Origin: Selenomonas sp.
GTDB taxonomy: Bacteria > Bacillota > Negativicutes > Selenomonadales > Selenomonadaceae
Assembly (NCBI GenBank): GCA_022482925.1
Contig: JAKVOG010000001.1
Span: 186,001 to 250,000 of the forward strand
Direction: 5' to 3'
DNA length: 64,000 bases
Shown: piece by piece, positions 52,265-60,758 of the stretch
Numbering within the stretch: the stretch's first letter is position 1
How the letters are laid out: every line of letters begins with the position of its first letter
Notes under the pieces: model-generated
The model's input: the letters and a program-made list of their open reading frames with translations, nothing else
Databases searched by the model: none
What the model was told of the DNA's origin: nothing
Made by a program: the position numbers and the translations under genes

Positions 52265-52816
52265 TTAGTCCTGCACCAGCTGAACATCAGCCAGCTTTGC
52301 AATCTCTTCCGCTGTGAACACCAGGCGGATCTTACGATAATGCCATGGCGTACGGCCCGTCTCCATCCAGATGAAGTCCAGCGGCAGGTCTACCATGTGG
52401 GCAAGGGCCGTCTTAAGATCTGCACCCTTACGCGGGGTCAATCTGACCTTGGCAAAGAGATTCAGCTTATCCTCTCCATTGCGATCGCCCTTCTTCTGGA
52501 TCAGTACTGCTTCAAAGTAATCATCCTCACGCGGCTCGCCTTCACGCTCAGCCTTGCCACGGACCTCAATGCCATCATACTGCTCATACGGCAGCTGGGA
52601 ACGGCAGATTGCATCCATGATCGTCGCACACTGTTTTCCTTCATTATAGAAGTTCAGCTGCTTGGAAAGGACAATGCTGCCCTCATCCTGCGACTCCACA
52701 ACCACCGGAGCACTGGTATCCACACGGATATCCTCAATACCAGCTGCAGCCAGATACAATTTGGCCAGCACCACAGCCAGCACGATCAGACCAATAATCA
52801 CATACAAAACGGTCAC
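52265..52816 (-). CDS. Membrane-anchored protein of unknown function
   Basis: About 183 residues. One N-terminal helix (VTVLYVIIGLIVLAVVLAKL) anchors a soluble domain with mixed beta/alpha pattern, ending in WMETGRTPWHYRKIRLVFTA. I recognise no family. The open frame begins at 52834, but the GTG at 52816 sits 7 nt after AGGAGG. It lies between a hotdog thioesterase and the CofE-like gene, all on the minus strand; shared function is possible but not shown. Confidence 0.75.
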   Translation of the reverse strand: MTVLYVIIGLIVLAVVLAKLYLAAAGIEDIRVDTSAPVVVESQDEGSIVLSKQLNFYNEGKQCATIMDAICRSQLPYEQYDGIEVRGKAEREGEPREDDYFEAVLIQKKGDRNGEDKLNLFAKVRLTPRKGADLKTALAHMVDLPLDFIWMETGRTPWHYRKIRLVFTAEEIAKLADVQLVQD

Positions 52817-52839
52817 AATGATTCCTCCTAGCACACGTC

Positions 52840-53268
52840 TCAGCCCTTCTGGGCTTTTTCCTTATTCATGGCGTCTTTTAATATCGTATAATATTTTTCC
52901 GGCAAACGGGTAATACTGCCCGTCTCCCTGCTCGTAAAGACATTCTGTGAATGTCCGGTCACCATGAGTTCGCCATTGGACTTACGCAGGATACGGTAAT
53001 CGAAAGCCATCTTCACCTTTGTAAGCGCCGTAGCCGTCGTCTCAATCAGCACCACATCGTCGAAACGCCCTGGTGAGACGTATTTCGCCCGCACTTCCGT
53101 AATGGGAAACACGAACCCGTCATCCATCAGCTGATTCAGCGTAATGCCGATTGAGCGCAGATACTCCACCCGTCCAATCTCAAACCAGCGGATATAATTG
53201 GAATGGTGCACCACCGCCATAGCATCTGTATCATAGAAATTCACATGATGCTCCGTAACGACTGACAT
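52840..53268 (-). CDS. YbgC-type acyl-CoA thioesterase
   Basis: 142 residues, hotdog fold. VNFYDTDAMAVVHHSNYIRWFE (positions about 9-30) carries the catalytic Asp/His and the 4-hydroxybenzoyl-CoA thioesterase signature; FPITEVRAKYVSPGRFDD and VKMAFDYRILRKSNGELMVT follow. Hydrolyses acyl-CoA esters, chain length unknown. First gene of the trio ending in the CofE-like gene. Confidence 0.88.
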   Translation of the reverse strand: MSVVTEHHVNFYDTDAMAVVHHSNYIRWFEIGRVEYLRSIGITLNQLMDDGFVFPITEVRAKYVSPGRFDDVVLIETTATALTKVKMAFDYRILRKSNGELMVTGHSQNVFTSRETGSITRLPEKYYTILKDAMNKEKAQKG

Positions 53269-53355
53269 AGGATCCCCTCCTGTCGGAAAAATTTTCTTTC
53301 ATTAGTATAAACGCACAATGTATAGCCTAGAACAATTAGCCCCTAAAGTCAAGGT

Positions 53356-54135
53356 TTAAATCGCGTAAACCTGATCCAAACGCCGCATGAACTGCCGGAT
53401 ACGTTCCAACTCGCCGGCCTCATGTACCGGCCGTCCCGAATAGAAATAATCGATCGTCTGTGGCAGCTCTTCGAGCTCATTGCGCTCCCTGAGACGACGA
53501 ATCAGTTCATTCACCGTTCCCTCATTCCCATCCACGAATCGGATATGGTCCGGCAGGATCTCCCGCATCGTATCCTTGAAATAGTTGAAATGCGTGCAGC
53601 CAAGCACCAGCGCGGAATAATCCGCAAAATCATAGGCGGCAAACTGCGTGCGCAGATACTCGGTCACCGCCGGCGACCGGAACTCCTGACGCTCAGCAAA
53701 GGTCACCAGTTCCGGCAGCGCCAGCCGGTCAACCAGATGATCCTTGTCCACTTTCTCGATCAAAAGCTCCATCTTGCGGCCCTTGACCGTAATCGGCGTA
53801 GCCGTCACCAGTACACGGTGCTCACCATCGAGATCCAAGGCCTTCTTGGCTGCCGGTTCCATTCCTATAATAGGAATGGAATAACGGTGGCGCATCTCCG
53901 CTGCCGCCACCGACGTCGCAGTATTGCAGGCCGTCACGATAGCCTTGACATCCTGCGTCATCAGAAAATCAAACGCCTGGCCGACATAGTCCATGACCTG
54001 CTCTCTCGATTTCGTACCATACGGCACATTATCCTCATCCGCATAGAACACAAACTGTTCATGCGGCAGTACCTTCATTGCATGATGCATGACGGACAAG
54101 CCGCCCATACCTGAATCAAAGAATGCAATCTTCAT
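53356..54135 (-). CDS. murI: Glutamate racemase
   Basis: Supplies D-glutamate for peptidoglycan. About 259 residues: IAFFDSGMGGLSVMHHAMKV with the substrate Asp-Ser, VTACNTATSVAAAEMRHRY with catalytic Cys1, and ALVLGCTHFNYFKDTMREIL with catalytic Cys2 and His. NVPYGTKSREQVMDYV is the usual spacer. The ORF extends far upstream through the tRNA region, but the ATG at 54135 behind AGGAG is the obvious start. Confidence 0.93.
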   Translation of the reverse strand: MKIAFFDSGMGGLSVMHHAMKVLPHEQFVFYADEDNVPYGTKSREQVMDYVGQAFDFLMTQDVKAIVTACNTATSVAAAEMRHRYSIPIIGMEPAAKKALDLDGEHRVLVTATPITVKGRKMELLIEKVDKDHLVDRLALPELVTFAERQEFRSPAVTEYLRTQFAAYDFADYSALVLGCTHFNYFKDTMREILPDHIRFVDGNEGTVNELIRRLRERNELEELPQTIDYFYSGRPVHEAGELERIRQFMRRLDQVYAI

Positions 54136-54258
54136 TGTTCTTGCTCCTAAGCGCATCGCGCTTTCTACGAATAACAATAACTCAAAAGTAATTATAACAG
54201 CGCGCCTGCTGTTTGACAAGCAAGCCATCTTCCTGCTATAATTATCATTGTCAGTAAC

Positions 54259-54347
<89 letters not shown>

Positions 54348-54351
54348 TAAT

Positions 54352-54442
54352 GGAGTGGTACTCAAGTGGCTTAAGAGGACGGTTTGCTAAATCGTTAGGC
54401 TGGGTAACCGGTGCGGAGGTTCGAATCCTCTCCACTCCGCCA
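54352..54442 (+). tRNA. tRNA-Ser (anticodon GCT)
   Basis: 91 nt, GGAGTGGTACTCAAGTGG to CACTCC-G-CCA with anticodon GCT (TTGCTAA), decoding AGC/AGU. Its 3' half from the anticodon loop onward is repeated exactly at 55256, so the gene has been an integration target and is now completed by the incoming copy. Confidence 0.96.
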
Positions 54443-54449
54443 CGCAGAA
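54384..54449. repeat. 66-bp direct repeat at tRNA-Ser(GCT), copy 1 (att-like)
   Basis: From TTGCTAAATCG in the anticodon loop through the tRNA 3' end and 7 bases beyond (CACGCAGAA). Identical to 55256-55321. Confidence 0.93.
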
Positions 54450-54454
54450 TAAGC

Positions 54455-54489
54455 AGAGGCTTCGGAAGAAATTCCGAAGCCTCTTTTTA
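54455..54489 (+). terminator. Terminator of the tRNA-Ser pair
   Basis: AGAGGCTTCGGAA-GAAA-TTCCGAAGCCTCT then TTTTTATA. The same 30-bp hairpin recurs at 55328-55357 without its T-run. Confidence 0.92.
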
Positions 54490-54522
54490 TATCACCAATT
54501 CTTAAATGACCAAGTTGATTGC

Positions 54523-54551
54523 TTTACATTGTAAACCGATTAGTCTATAAT
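54523..54551 (+). promoter_or_regulatory. Promoter and operators of the toxin-antitoxin genes
   Basis: TTTACA (54523-54528), 17-nt spacer, TATAAT (54546-54551). Two palindromes overlap it, TTTACA-T-TGTAAA on the -35 and CTATA-A-TATAG on the -10, as expected for autorepression by antitoxin and complex. Confidence 0.8.
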
Positions 54552-54574
54552 ATAGCTAGAAAGGTGGCGATATT

Positions 54575-54847
54575 ATGGCTACAGTACCTACTCAGGTCAG
54601 AATCGACCGGGATATAAAGGAACAGGCTTCAGCCTTATTCAATCAGTTGGGAATCGATATGTCTGGTGCCGTAAATCTATTCCTCCATCAGTGTCTCCTG
54701 CATGGCGGTCTTCCCTTCTCCGTTGAACTCCCTCGCTTTTCACAAAGCACATTGGATGCGATGGCAGAGGCAAGGCGTATATCGCACGATCCAACTGTAC
54801 CAAGCTTTGACAGCATGGATGAGCTAAAGAAGGCTTTAGACAAATGA
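54575..54847 (+). CDS. dinJ: DinJ/RelB-family antitoxin
   Basis: 90 residues. The N-terminal ribbon-helix-helix (TVPTQVRIDRDIKEQASALF, NQLGIDMSGAVNLFLHQCLL) binds DNA, and the C-terminal tail wraps the toxin. Family members neutralise YafQ/RelE toxins and repress their own operon. ATG follows AAAGGTGG. Overlaps the toxin start by four bases (ATGA). Lies inside the tRNA-bounded islet. Confidence 0.93.
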   Translation: MATVPTQVRIDRDIKEQASALFNQLGIDMSGAVNLFLHQCLLHGGLPFSVELPRFSQSTLDAMAEARRISHDPTVPSFDSMDELKKALDK

Positions 54848-55125
54848 ACTATCATCTGAAATTTACCTCTGCTTTCAAGAAAGCTTACAAACGCAGCCAG
54901 AAACGTGGCTTGAACATCCAAAAGCTGGATGCCATCATTGATGAATTACGCCAGGGCAATCCCTTACCTGCTAAGTACCGTGATCATGCATTGACAGGGA
55001 AAATGTCCTGCTTCCGTGAGTGCCACATTCAGCCAGACTGGCTGCTCGTCTACATGATTGAAAATGACATCCTGACTCTAACACTTGTTGATACCGGCAG
55101 CCATGCGGATATCTTTAAGATGTAG
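54844..55125 (+). CDS. yafQ: YafQ-family mRNA interferase toxin
   Basis: 93 residues, RelE-like fold. FTSAFKKAYKRSQKRGLNIQ, PLPAKYRDHALTGKMSCFRE, CHIQPDWLLVYMIENDILTL and VDTGSHADIF match YafQ, including the HALTG and RECHIxPDWLL blocks with the catalytic His residues and the C-terminal His. Cleaves mRNA on the ribosome when unbound. Both genes look intact. Confidence 0.93.
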   Translation: MNYHLKFTSAFKKAYKRSQKRGLNIQKLDAIIDELRQGNPLPAKYRDHALTGKMSCFRECHIQPDWLLVYMIENDILTLTLVDTGSHADIFKM

Positions 55126-55255
55126 CTCAAAATGGGGTATTTCGTGGGGTGATTCTAAAACAAACCAGATACTCTGCCTGTCTTATATGCTTTATAAAAC
55201 AGACAGAAGTACACTCTATACACTATAAATACTACCTGACAATCATAAGAACTAA

Positions 55256-55321
55256 TTGCTAAATCGTTAGGCTGGGTAACCGGTGCGGAGGTTCGAATCC
55301 TCTCCACTCCGCCACGCAGAA
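55256..55321. repeat. 66-bp direct repeat of the tRNA-Ser(GCT) 3' half, copy 2 (att-like)
   Basis: Exact copy of 54384-54449, without the tRNA 5' half, followed 6 bases later by a copy of the tRNA terminator hairpin. It is the displaced original 3' end of the tRNA gene. The rest of 55126-55414 has no gene. Confidence 0.93.
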
Positions 55322-55414
55322 CGCATCAGAGGCTTCGGAAGAAATTCCGAAGCCTCTGCTTATATCGCTAATGGAAGGATAAATAGAAGAATAACATTCT
55401 TTATCCCTGCCTGA

Positions 55415-56146
55415 TCACTTCATTCTCATTTCGGATCTCATCTTACGGAACAGGTACTCTCCATACCGTTTATGGAGCTCGCCATATCGTTTGCGTGCAA
55501 TCGGCACTTCCCGTTTGCTTTGCAGTATGATTGCGGTCTCCTCCACTACATCAATGTAATCTGCATTCACGACGATCCCGCGATAACAATCAATGAACTG
55601 ATCTTCCGCTTGCAGCTGCTCAGCAATACGCATCAAAGAAAGATTCGTATCGACCTGTCCCCCACCACGCAGATGCAGCCTGGTCTTATGCGCTACAGTC
55701 TCCATGTATTCGATATCATCGATAGGAATCCGGCGCTCCACATAATCCACATTCACATGCAGGCATTTCCGATCTTTCCTGAAGAACCGGGTCCGCCCCA
55801 GCGCCTCTGCCAGCTTTTCTCGTGTCACCGGCTTCAACAAATAATGCGACGCAGTGACCGCAAAGGCTTCCAGCGCATAGTCCTCACTGGACGTTACAAA
55901 TATCAACGCGCAATCGCTATTAAACTGACGCAAAATCCGGGCGGCATCCATTCCATTATACTTTCCCATGAAGATATCCAGTACCACGATATCAGCCCGC
56001 ACTCTGGCAGCATCCTGCAGAAAATCCTTATAGTCCGTGATTCCCTTAATCTCTGCCGAAACCTGCCGCTCCTCGCAAAACTCGCGAATGATCTGACAGA
56101 TCAGCTGTACCTCTGCCAGCTCATCATCACATACGACAATCCTCAT
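55415..56146 (-). CDS. LytTR-family response regulator, orphan
   Basis: 243 residues. Receiver: RIVVCDDELAEVQLICQIIR, phospho-acceptor in DIVVLDIFMGKYNGMDAARI, ALIFVTSSEDYALEAF and YLLKPVTREKL. LytTR DNA-binding domain from about 145: IPIDDIEYMETVAHKTRLHL, FIDCYRGIVVNADYID and VPIARKRYGELHKRYGEYLF. Such regulators usually pair with a quorum-type histidine kinase, but none is adjacent. It sits just beside the integrated islet. Confidence 0.92.
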   Translation of the reverse strand: MRIVVCDDELAEVQLICQIIREFCEERQVSAEIKGITDYKDFLQDAARVRADIVVLDIFMGKYNGMDAARILRQFNSDCALIFVTSSEDYALEAFAVTASHYLLKPVTREKLAEALGRTRFFRKDRKCLHVNVDYVERRIPIDDIEYMETVAHKTRLHLRGGGQVDTNLSLMRIAEQLQAEDQFIDCYRGIVVNADYIDVVEETAIILQSKREVPIARKRYGELHKRYGEYLFRKMRSEMRMK

Positions 56147-56290
56147 ATTTCCCTCCTGATAAATAACGCCTCCTGACTGCCGTACACGGCTGTCCCCAGG
56201 ATATTATATCATAAGGCATTCGTACGTGTCTCCTAATCCAACAGGAGCTGTCGTTAAGATCACAACAGCTCCTGTTTCATAGCAATAAAG

Positions 56291-57421
56291 TTATTTCATC
56301 TGGCCGGCATCTTTCACGATCTGCAGGGCCCATCTGGCGGCATCGTAGAGGTCTTTCTCTTCAATGTATTCTTCCTTGGTATGACAGTTCGTCATGCCCA
56401 CGCCCAGGACTACGGTTGGTACGCCGTAGGTGTTGAAATGATTCGCATCGGAGCCGCCACCGGACTCTTCGAGCTGAACGGTGAAGCCAAGGCTTTCCGC
56501 AGCCTGACGCGCCAGCCCGATAGCCGGGGAATCCGTTGCCAGCGAATACGGGCCATAGTCCGGGCTGACTTCGGTGATAACCTGACAGTTCAAGGCCTTG
56601 GCTCCCTGCTGAAAATGGTCCGTGATCTGGCGGGTGATCCGATCAAGCTTATCCTTGTCGCGGCTGCGGGATTCGTAGAAGATCTCACACATCTCAGCGA
56701 CGACATTCGTCGCACTGCCGCCCGTGATCCGCCCAAGGTTGCAGGTCGTCTCTTCATCGATGCGTCCCTGCGGCGCCGTTGCGATCAGCTTACCGGCTGC
56801 CTGGATCGCATTGATACCCTTTTCCGGCTCTACGCCGGCATGGGCCGCTTTGCCCTGCAGACGAATATAGATCTGATTCTTGCCCGGTGCCTTGAAGCTC
56901 ATCATGCCCGGATGTCCGTGCGTATCCATCGTATAGCCATAGTCTGCATGGAGCAGGCTGCTGTCCAGATGCTGAGAGCCATGGACGCCATTCTCTTCAG
57001 CAATCGTGAATACGACCTGCAGCGGACCATGCGGGATCGACTGCTCCCTGAGCTGACGCAGGGTCTCCAGGATAGCCGTCACACCGGCTTTATCATCTGC
57101 GCCGAGAATTGTCGTACCGTCGGAACAGATGATGCCATCCTCGATGACCGGATGGATGTCCACACACGGATCGACGCAGTCCATATGCGCCGTGAGCATG
57201 ATTGTCGGGGCTCCCGGCGCGGTTCCCGGGAAATCTGCGACCAGATTGCCGCAATTACCGCCCAATGCCTCACCGGCCTTATCCTCATGCACGATGCCGC
57301 CCAGAGCGGTCAGATGCCCGGTCAGCCAGTCGCCGACAGCCCGCTCATTCCGCGTCGGGCAGGGAATCCGGATCAGTTCCAGGAATTCCTGCAATACACG
57401 TTCTTTATTGATCATTTCCAT
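56291..57421 (-). CDS. M20-family metallopeptidase (PepT-like)
   Basis: 376 residues. MLTAHMDCVDPC (metal His and Asp), ILGADDKAGVTAILETL (bridging Asp), VVFTIAEENGVHGSQHLD (catalytic Glu pair) and GGGSDANHFNTYGVPTVVLG. The dimerisation domain is at about 180-290 (GKAAHAGVEPEKGINAIQAA). Resembles tripeptidase T-like proteins. Start is ATG at 57421 behind AAAGGCGG. Upstream on the same strand is a DcuC transporter, 67 bases away, probably in one operon: importer then peptidase. Confidence 0.9.
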   Translation of the reverse strand: MEMINKERVLQEFLELIRIPCPTRNERAVGDWLTGHLTALGGIVHEDKAGEALGGNCGNLVADFPGTAPGAPTIMLTAHMDCVDPCVDIHPVIEDGIICSDGTTILGADDKAGVTAILETLRQLREQSIPHGPLQVVFTIAEENGVHGSQHLDSSLLHADYGYTMDTHGHPGMMSFKAPGKNQIYIRLQGKAAHAGVEPEKGINAIQAAGKLIATAPQGRIDEETTCNLGRITGGSATNVVAEMCEIFYESRSRDKDKLDRITRQITDHFQQGAKALNCQVITEVSPDYGPYSLATDSPAIGLARQAAESLGFTVQLEESGGGSDANHFNTYGVPTVVLGVGMTNCHTKEEYIEEKDLYDAARWALQIVKDAGQMK

Positions 57422-57488
57422 AGAAAAACCGCCTTTCTATATCCTCATAAACTTTAAAGCGCAGACCTTCGCCCACGTACCAGAATGC

Positions 57489-58742
57489 TCAAAGCAGGAG
57501 CATCAATACGGCTGCTGCCGCCACACAGGGCAATGCATTCCGCTTAGCCAGCTCCATCGGATTGACTTTTGCCAGTCCGGCACAGATAATGGCTGCACCA
57601 GCAACTGGTGACATGGAACGCCCCATGGCCCCGGCAATCTGTGCCAGGGAGCCAAGGTCCATGATGGACAGGCCGAACTGTGCAGCAAATGGAGTAACGG
57701 CTCCATTGAATGCGAAGGCCGCGGCATCTCCGGAACCGGAAATCACAGCAATAAAGAACGGACCAAATGTACCGGCCGCTGCTGCCGCTGACTGGGAGCC
57801 CTTCATGATATCCGTAAGCGCTCCGGTAAGGCCAACGGCTGACATTCCCGTCGTGAACACGCTGGCGCAGACAATCAGGCCAATGACGCTGCCATAGGCA
57901 CTGCCCATACCATCAAAGAAGTTACGGCACACCTGCTGGGCATCCGACCAGGTAACCAGCAGCCCCAAAGCTACACCAATGAGCATAGAGAGCGGTACGC
58001 TGATCTCCGGCAATACCGCCACCTGTTTGGAACCGAGAATCAACAGGAACAATGGAACCAACGGAACAATCGCCCGCAGCGGGTTGACTCTTTTCCCGCT
58101 GCCAGGAGCACCCGCAGCTGCCTGCTGACGCTCTGCCGAAGCACCTTCCTTCTGCCAGAATGCATAGGCCGTCAGGACTGCCACGCAGGCCAGCGATGCC
58201 AGCACCGATGCCGGCGTCTCATTGATGATGACCGTCATCATATCCGTTCCAGCCAGATCGGCCACGAACGGATTATGGGCATTGCCCGGGCTGATTGCAC
58301 TCCCCCATGTACCTGCGAGCACAACAGCACCGGCCATTGCCGGATGCACGCCTGCCGCGATGAGTGTCGGAATCAGGATGCTGCCGACCGCAGCAGCACA
58401 GCCGGATGCCGACGGGATTGCCAGACTGATCCACCAGGTCAGGAAGAACGCCAATGGAACCAGCAATGCCCTTCCCTTATTCAGGACACCTGAAATCGAA
58501 TGGACCAGATGCTGATCGCATTCCGTAAGCTTCATGACATACGAAAAACCCATGACCGTACAGATCGTCGGGACCAGTGAATTATTGACCATTGCCTTGG
58601 TAAAGGCGGTCATGACATCTCCCGGCACCCCACCGATCAGACACATAAGCAAACCGGCAACAAATAACACCAGGCGTGCTTCGATTTTCTTGACAATAAG
58701 CACAAACGTCAGGATAACCAGTATGCCTCCAACTGCTAACAT
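57489..58742 (-). CDS. DcuC-family anaerobic C4-dicarboxylate or peptide/amino-acid permease
   Basis: 417 residues with about 12 membrane helices. SYVMKLTECDQHLVHSISGV, AIPSASGCAAAVGSILIPTL, GTWGSAISPGNAHNPFVADL and ISGSGDAAAFAFNGAVTPFA are DcuC-family landmarks. E. coli DcuC exports succinate in fermentation, which would suit the fumarate-reductase genes 11 kb away, but homologues beside M20 peptidases may carry other substrates. Strong promoter and AGGAGG upstream. Confidence 0.85.
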   Translation of the reverse strand: MLAVGGILVILTFVLIVKKIEARLVLFVAGLLMCLIGGVPGDVMTAFTKAMVNNSLVPTICTVMGFSYVMKLTECDQHLVHSISGVLNKGRALLVPLAFFLTWWISLAIPSASGCAAAVGSILIPTLIAAGVHPAMAGAVVLAGTWGSAISPGNAHNPFVADLAGTDMMTVIINETPASVLASLACVAVLTAYAFWQKEGASAERQQAAAGAPGSGKRVNPLRAIVPLVPLFLLILGSKQVAVLPEISVPLSMLIGVALGLLVTWSDAQQVCRNFFDGMGSAYGSVIGLIVCASVFTTGMSAVGLTGALTDIMKGSQSAAAAAGTFGPFFIAVISGSGDAAAFAFNGAVTPFAAQFGLSIMDLGSLAQIAGAMGRSMSPVAGAAIICAGLAKVNPMELAKRNALPCVAAAAVLMLLL

Positions 58743-58794
58743 AAAAAATACCTCCTAATGATTCCAGATATTGACTAAAAATTCAACTAAATCC

Positions 58795-58823
58795 ATTATA
58801 TATAGTTATTATTTATCTTTCAA
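58795..58823 (-). promoter_or_regulatory. Promoter of the DcuC-peptidase genes
   Basis: Minus strand TTGAAA (58818-58823), 17-nt spacer, TATAAT (58795-58800). A second TTGAAAG lies 10 bp further upstream. Confidence 0.8.
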
Positions 58824-58904
58824 TAGCTTTCAATAATAAATATGTATTTATTAGGCGGACAGCAATCATGTTGCAATTGTAACAGTGTTGCGCGATTATT
58901 GTAT

Positions 58905-60758
58905 TCAGCAGCAGGATGACCCATCCTTGTCTTTTTTCGCGACTTCTTTCAGGAAATCCCATAATTCCCGATCGTATGCCAGTGCCTGTTCCACCGCATC
59001 CGATAATGACGATGACCAGCCCAACGGTAAAAGCCATGCACCTAAAGCGGTAAGTGTGTGCAAAGGCAAGCTGTGCCGAAGCTGCCAGATCAATATCAAT
59101 ACTGCGGTCGGATCTTTACCGGGATACCGCAACGGCAGATTGCGCTGGTACAGCACCGAGGGCAGGATCGTATAGAATTTACCATGCCATACCGCCCAAA
59201 AATGCAACAGCCGCGCATCGATGACACTCTTTCCGCTAAACAATTCGCCCGGCATTTCATCAAATAAGGTTCGGCGATACAATTTCCCGCCCGGAAAGCC
59301 CCAGTCCGGATAGGAAAACTCAAAGGCCATCCGTTCCAGGGGTGTTCCTTGCAAATGAAGCTTTTGCCGGAATGCCAGTTGTTTCACGATCTTAGCCTGC
59401 TGCACCCAGGCAAAGCCACAACCGACTATATCTGCCCGCTCACTTACTGCCTGCCCATGCAGTTCAGACAGCAGATTATCCGTCATGACATCCCGGCTGT
59501 CCATGAATGTGATGTATCGGCCCCTGGCCTTTCTCAGGCTCTCTGCCAACAGGCTGCCTGATGCCGGAGCAATCAGCCGCAGCCGATTGCTCCATTGCCA
59601 GGTGTCCCTCAGTCTGGCAACCGCAGGAGAACCATCATCTGGTACGATCAGCTCAAAGTTACGCTTGGTTTGCCGCTGCAGACTGGCAATCGCCGCCGCC
59701 AGCGAGTCCCAATCAGCTCCCGGCTGAAGCAGCACGGAAATCTCCGGGGTCTGCTCCTCCGGTCTCCAGTCCGCCTCCAGCTCAGCAGCAAATTCCTTAC
59801 GCTGAAAGGCCTTTGCATCTCTAAGCAGCAGTTCGATTGCCTCCCAGGTCTCAGTTGTGAACCAGGTATGGTCCAGTTCCCCTCTGGCCTGAGCTGAACG
59901 GAATTCCTCCTGAAAATGCTGTACATATTCTTCTTTGCGATCCCATTTCAGCCGGTGCAGTGTAAATCGGTTATTCTCATATTTCCGTGTCCAATACATC
60001 CCTATGAATTTATGCAGTTCCGGATGATGGACCAGATAAGCATAGATCCAGGCATATTCCTCATTCATCGAAAAAATACGTCCCCGGTTCTTATTCGATG
60101 ACCCCGGATTATCCAGGCGATACATGTAACCGATCCGGGGTATGAAAACCACCCGCTCGGCCCGGCAAAAGAGCTGAAACCAGAAACCATTATCCTGATA
60201 AGCCGCTCCAGGCGATTCATGATGACGAATCCTCCATCTGTCCAGAAAAGCCCGTGCCATGATTCCAGTCCAGTTCATGACCGCACTATAGAACAGTTCC
60301 CGTTCCAGTTCCTGCGGATTACAAACCCGTCCATACAATTTTTCCACAGGTGCAACCTTGCGATTGCTGATTTCATCCCCCTGGCCTGTCTCATAAAATA
60401 CCGCATAGTCAGCGCGAACCAGTTCCGCCTGATACTTTTCAGCAGCCTCATAGAGAAACGATAGCATATCCAGCTGCATCCAGTCATCCGGCTCCAGTAT
60501 CCCCACATATTCACCAACAGCTGATTCCAGCCCGACATTCACCGAATGTCCATAGCCGGCATTCGCCTTGTGTATGACTCTCATCCGCTTATCCTGACCA
60601 GCATATTGGTCCAGTATCTCGCCGGACCCATCGGTCGATCCATCATCTACGGCAATGACTTCGATTTCCCCGAGAGTCTGTGACAACACACTATCCAATG
60701 CCTTGGGCAGATAGCTGGCAACGTTGTATACCGGTACGATCATAGATACCTTTATCAA
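58905..60758 (-). CDS. Two-domain family 2 glycosyltransferase
   Basis: About 617 residues. First GT-A domain (1-240): KVSMIVPVYNVASYLPKALD, EVIAVDDGSTDGSGEIL, ADYAVF and the DxD-like LEPDDWMQL. A middle helical part has WTRKYENNRFTLHR. A second, weaker GT2 domain starts near 325 (EISVLLQPGADWDSLAAAIA, FELIVPDDGSPAV, GRYITFMDSRDVMTDN). Both domains probably build a repeat of a surface polysaccharide. TTG at 60758, 7 nt after GGGAGG, overlaps the glf stop. With glf upstream a galactofuranosyl transferase is the natural guess. Confidence 0.88.
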   Translation of the reverse strand: MIKVSMIVPVYNVASYLPKALDSVLSQTLGEIEVIAVDDGSTDGSGEILDQYAGQDKRMRVIHKANAGYGHSVNVGLESAVGEYVGILEPDDWMQLDMLSFLYEAAEKYQAELVRADYAVFYETGQGDEISNRKVAPVEKLYGRVCNPQELERELFYSAVMNWTGIMARAFLDRWRIRHHESPGAAYQDNGFWFQLFCRAERVVFIPRIGYMYRLDNPGSSNKNRGRIFSMNEEYAWIYAYLVHHPELHKFIGMYWTRKYENNRFTLHRLKWDRKEEYVQHFQEEFRSAQARGELDHTWFTTETWEAIELLLRDAKAFQRKEFAAELEADWRPEEQTPEISVLLQPGADWDSLAAAIASLQRQTKRNFELIVPDDGSPAVARLRDTWQWSNRLRLIAPASGSLLAESLRKARGRYITFMDSRDVMTDNLLSELHGQAVSERADIVGCGFAWVQQAKIVKQLAFRQKLHLQGTPLERMAFEFSYPDWGFPGGKLYRRTLFDEMPGELFSGKSVIDARLLHFWAVWHGKFYTILPSVLYQRNLPLRYPGKDPTAVLILIWQLRHSLPLHTLTALGAWLLPLGWSSSLSDAVEQALAYDRELWDFLKEVAKKDKDGSSCC

